A DNA stretch of 64,000 nucleotides. Origin: Sinorhizobium psoraleae (GTDB lineage: Bacteria; Pseudomonadota; Alphaproteobacteria; Rhizobiales; Rhizobiaceae). Location: NCBI RefSeq assembly GCF_013283645.1, contig NZ_JABEKV010000009.1:7555-71554 (forward strand), written 5' to 3'. Shown piece after piece: positions 61,601-64,000 of the stretch. Both the position numbers and the translations under genes were made by a program. Each line of letters starts with the position of its first letter. Position 1 is the stretch's first letter. The notes under the pieces are model-generated. The model was not told the DNA's origin and did not search any database. It worked only from the letters and a program-made list of their open reading frames with translations.

Positions 61601-62138
61601 CCGGCAGATGCAGCTTGAGCAGGAAAGATTTATCTCGTCCCAGCCCCCGCGCATCAGGGGCGGCATGGTGGTAATACCGCGCGGGCTGCTCGCTGCGCGC
61701 GGCGGCGGCAAGGCACCGAACGGGGGCGTGCCGGCGAGCTTTGCGGAAGACCCGCTGGCGCGCCGGGAGATCGAAATACTGGCGATGGATGCGGTTATGG
61801 CGGCGGAGCGCGCCCACGGCCATTCGCCGAGCGACGTGTCCGCCCAGAAGATCGGCTACGACATCGCCTCGCTTGCCGCGAACGGCGAGCACTTGAGATT
61901 TATCGAGGTGAAGGGGCGTATCGACGGTGCAGACAGCATCATGGTGACGCGGCAGGAGGTCATCACCTCGCTGCACGAACCTGATAAGTACATTCTCGCC
62001 GTCGTTCAGGTTGAGAATGGGATCGCCCGTGAGCCGCGTTACATTCGCAGGCCGTTCTCGCAGGAGCCGGAGTTCGGGATTACCGCCATCCAGGTGAATC
62101 TCGCCAGTCTGCTGGCGCGGGCGGAGTCGCCCCGATGA
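58623..62138 (+). CDS. drmD: SNF2-family helicase with DUF3883, DISARM DrmD-like
   Basis: A 1171-aa SNF2 helicase: Walker A [21 protein letters not shown], DEAH in [10 protein letters not shown], motif III [10 protein letters not shown], motifs V/VI in [41 protein letters not shown]. The C-terminal ~150 residues are a DUF3883 domain with FIEVKGR, a nuclease-like E-x-K motif. Length and domain order fit DrmD of class 1 DISARM, which restricts unmethylated incoming DNA. The following methyltransferase supports the call. It overlaps the next gene by 4 bases. Confidence 0.87.
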   Translation: [1171 protein letters not shown]

Positions 62139-62629
62139 CGGCTCCCTTTTCACAATTTGCCATACTCGCCCCGGTTCCGCTGGAGCATCTCCAGTCGGGG
62201 AAACTCATCGCTGAAGCGGAAGGGTTTGTCGCCTTTGGCTCACGCAAATGGGACTTATTCCGCAAGGTCGACGAACTCCGTAACGGCGCCGTGGTGCCGG
62301 TTTTGATCTATCCCTCACACGAGGATGTTCCGGCCAAAGACAGCTTTATCGTGTCGTGGTTCGGCCTGTATGTCGGTTCTCGGGAAACAGGGAACGGTGC
62401 TCACCCGCTGGGCATGAAGCACCGCCCGCCGACGACCGGCCAATATGGAGCCGACAATAAAGGCTACTGGGCCGTGTTCTGGCACGTCAAGGACCTGGCC
62501 GAACTGCCACAAAGCCAGAAAATGCCGATTTCCGCGGTCCAGACCGTCAAGGGCGGCTGGCGCAAAGACAAACCTCCCAGAGGGCCTGAGCTCGTCGCCA
62601 TGCCCTCGACGATTAATTTTCCGGTGTAG
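62135..62629 (+). CDS. unknown protein inserted in the DISARM operon
   Basis: A 164-aa protein, beta-rich (FAILAPVPLEHLQSGKLIAEAEGFVAFGSRKWDLF, VVPVLIYPSH, SFIVSWFGLYVG, YWAVFWHVKDLAELP). No family recognised; it is not one of the canonical DISARM components I know. Its start overlaps drmD (ATGA) and its stop abuts the methyltransferase start, so it is an integral operon member. Confidence 0.7.
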   Translation: MTAPFSQFAILAPVPLEHLQSGKLIAEAEGFVAFGSRKWDLFRKVDELRNGAVVPVLIYPSHEDVPAKDSFIVSWFGLYVGSRETGNGAHPLGMKHRPPTTGQYGADNKGYWAVFWHVKDLAELPQSQKMPISAVQTVKGGWRKDKPPRGPELVAMPSTINFPV

Positions 62630-64000
62630 ATGATGACCAAGCCATACAAGAAAAAACTGATCGAGGTTGCCATTCCGCTTGAGGCGATCAATGCGGCCTC
62701 AGCGCGGGAGAAGTCGATCCGGCATGGGCATCCGTCGACTCTGCACCTGTGGTGGGCACGGCGGCCGCTGGCTGCCTGCAGAGCTGTGCTATTTGCCCAG
62801 CTGGTAGACGATCCCTCCAGCAATCCCGACCAGTTTCCCAGCCATGAGGATCAGGAGCGCGAGCGCAAGCGACTTTTTGCGATCATTGAGGAGTTGGTAC
62901 TCTGGGAGAACTCGACCAACGAGGAAGTGCTGGAACGGGCACGCGCGGAGATTCGCAAGAGCTGTGGTGGTGAACTTCCCCCCGTCTACGATCCATTCTC
63001 CGGCGGCGGGTCGATCCCTCTGGAGGCGCAGCGGCTGGGCCTGCCTGCCTATGGTTCCGACCTCAACCCGGTTGCGGTGATGATCGGCAAGGCGATGATC
63101 GAGATTCCGGCCAAGTTCAAGGACATGCCCCCGATCCACCCCGGCATCAAGGAGCGGCAGTTCTATCGCAATGCCGAAGGGCTGGCTGAGGATGTCAAAT
63201 ATTATTCCGAATGGATGCGCGAGAAAGCGTGGGAACGCATTGGGCACCTTTACCCGCAGGTTAATTTGCCGAAGGAGCACGGAGGCGGACAAGCTACGGT
63301 GATTGCGTGGATATGGGCGCGGACGGTACCGAGCCCAGATCCTGCATTTTCCGATGTGCGGGTGCCAATTGCGTCAAGTTTTCTCCTGAGCTCCAAGGCA
63401 GGAAAAGAGGCTTGGGTCGAGCCGATCGTCGATCGCGCTACAAAGACGATCATCTACCGTATTCGTAATGGCGGAACAAAGGCCGAGATTGCCGCGGCAA
63501 GGGAAGGCACCAAGGCTGGACGCGGCGCGAATTTCCGCTGTCTTATGTCAGACACAGCCATTACACCTGATTACGTGAAGAGCAAAGGCAAGGCAGGCGA
63601 AATGGGGCAGGCCCTGATCGCCATAGTTGCTGAGGGCAATCGCAGCCGCGCATATGTTGCGCCGACGGAAATGCACGAGCAGCTTGCTCTTTCCGCCAAG
63701 CCCGTATGGCGGCCGGAAACCAACCTGCCGAACGATCCGCGCAATTTTTGGACAGTGGATTATGGCCTGACGACCTTCGGCGATCTGTTCACGAAGCGGC
63801 AGTTAGTGGCCCTCAATACCTTCAGTGATCTCCTGCACCAGGTTCGAGCGCAAATCGAGGCTGACGCGGCTAAGGCTGGTCTCTCGTCCGACCCCACCCC
63901 CCTGCGGGATGGCGGCAAGGGCGCCAAAGCATATGCCGAGGCGGCGAGTGTGTATTTGGGGTTCGCCATCACACGATTGGCAGACCGTGGAAGCACGATT
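62630..64000 (+). CDS. drmMI: DUF1156 adenine-specific DNA methyltransferase, DISARM DrmMI-like (partial)
   Basis: The frame opens at ATG 62630 (or 62633) and is still open at the window end, giving at least 457 residues. The N-terminus KKLIEVAIPLEAINAASARE, then HPSTLHLWWARRPLAACRAVLFAQLVDDP is the DUF1156 signature; motif I-like PVYDPFSGGGSIPLEAQRLGLPAYGSDLNPVAVMI follows. The catalytic [DN]PPY motif should lie beyond the window. In class 1 DISARM this enzyme marks self DNA. drmA, drmB and drmC would be expected downstream. Confidence 0.87.
   Translation, partial: MMTKPYKKKLIEVAIPLEAINAASAREKSIRHGHPSTLHLWWARRPLAACRAVLFAQLVDDPSSNPDQFPSHEDQERERKRLFAIIEELVLWENSTNEEVLERARAEIRKSCGGELPPVYDPFSGGGSIPLEAQRLGLPAYGSDLNPVAVMIGKAMIEIPAKFKDMPPIHPGIKERQFYRNAEGLAEDVKYYSEWMREKAWERIGHLYPQVNLPKEHGGGQATVIAWIWARTVPSPDPAFSDVRVPIASSFLLSSKAGKEAWVEPIVDRATKTIIYRIRNGGTKAEIAAAREGTKAGRGANFRCLMSDTAITPDYVKSKGKAGEMGQALIAIVAEGNRSRAYVAPTEMHEQLALSAKPVWRPETNLPNDPRNFWTVDYGLTTFGDLFTKRQLVALNTFSDLLHQVRAQIEADAAKAGLSSDPTPLRDGGKGAKAYAEAASVYLGFAITRLADRGSTI

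Noticed and set aside
1-64000. CRISPR arrays, rRNA or tRNA genes, repABC replication genes
   Set aside because: None seen on either strand; no short regularly spaced repeats and no RepA/B/C-like frames.

Overview
The window looks like accessory DNA from an alphaproteobacterium of the Rhizobiales, most likely Mesorhizobium or a close relative. The basis is the style of its IS30, IS3, IS110 and IS91 relics, its Rhizobiales-type conjugation genes and its GC-rich coding. This is inference: no rRNA, tRNA or housekeeping locus is present to fix the genus.

Layout. 1-3.6 kb is a graveyard of broken insertion sequences. 3.65-9.9 kb is a compact, co-directional, partial Ysc-type type III secretion locus in the order sctW, SycN-like chaperone, sctX, sctY, sctV, sctD, sctE-like, sctF. 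The ATPase, C-ring, export-gate and secretin genes are not in the window. 10.1-12.3 kb holds a LysR regulator and more transposase relics. 12.33-28.66 kb is bounded by a perfect 19-bp direct repeat and reads as an integrative mobilizable element: tyrosine integrase and two AlpA-like genes at the left end, a mob module (TraG-like coupling protein, relaxase with two genes nested in another frame, MobC, HTH protein) at the right end. Its cargo is an Xre/membrane pair, an RlmJ-type methyltransferase, a three-gene nucleotide-metabolism operon, an ImmA/IrrE pair and hipBA with three palindromic operators.

28.7-49.8 kb is a second, self-sufficient conjugation system: accessory protein, 1005-aa relaxase, VirD4 and a full VirB1-VirB11 set on the minus strand, with a divergent operon of secreted SNase-like and membrane proteins ending at a strong terminator. 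49.8-52.9 kb carries a possible structured RNA, a NYN-domain protein, a serine recombinase and an IS3 relic.

52.95-64.0 kb is a GC-rich defence island. On the minus strand, patatin lipase, an E2-E1-JAB triple fusion and an MBL-fold hydrolase form a translationally coupled operon. Divergent from it are a WYL regulator, a DrmD-like helicase, an unknown 164-aa protein and a DUF1156 methyltransferase cut by the window end, which is the start of a class 1 DISARM locus.

Best candidates for undescribed systems: (1) the 16.2-20.2 kb operon, which combines an exonuclease/DUF429/P-loop kinase fusion, a PurA homologue carrying Ser where PurA has its catalytic Asp (as in the Z-genome enzyme PurZ), and a membrane-anchored dCTP-deaminase-fold protein lacking the catalytic Glu; (2) the patatin / E2-E1-JAB / MBL operon, which resembles type II CBASS ancillary machinery but has no CD-NTase, and shares its promoter region with a WYL-DISARM operon.
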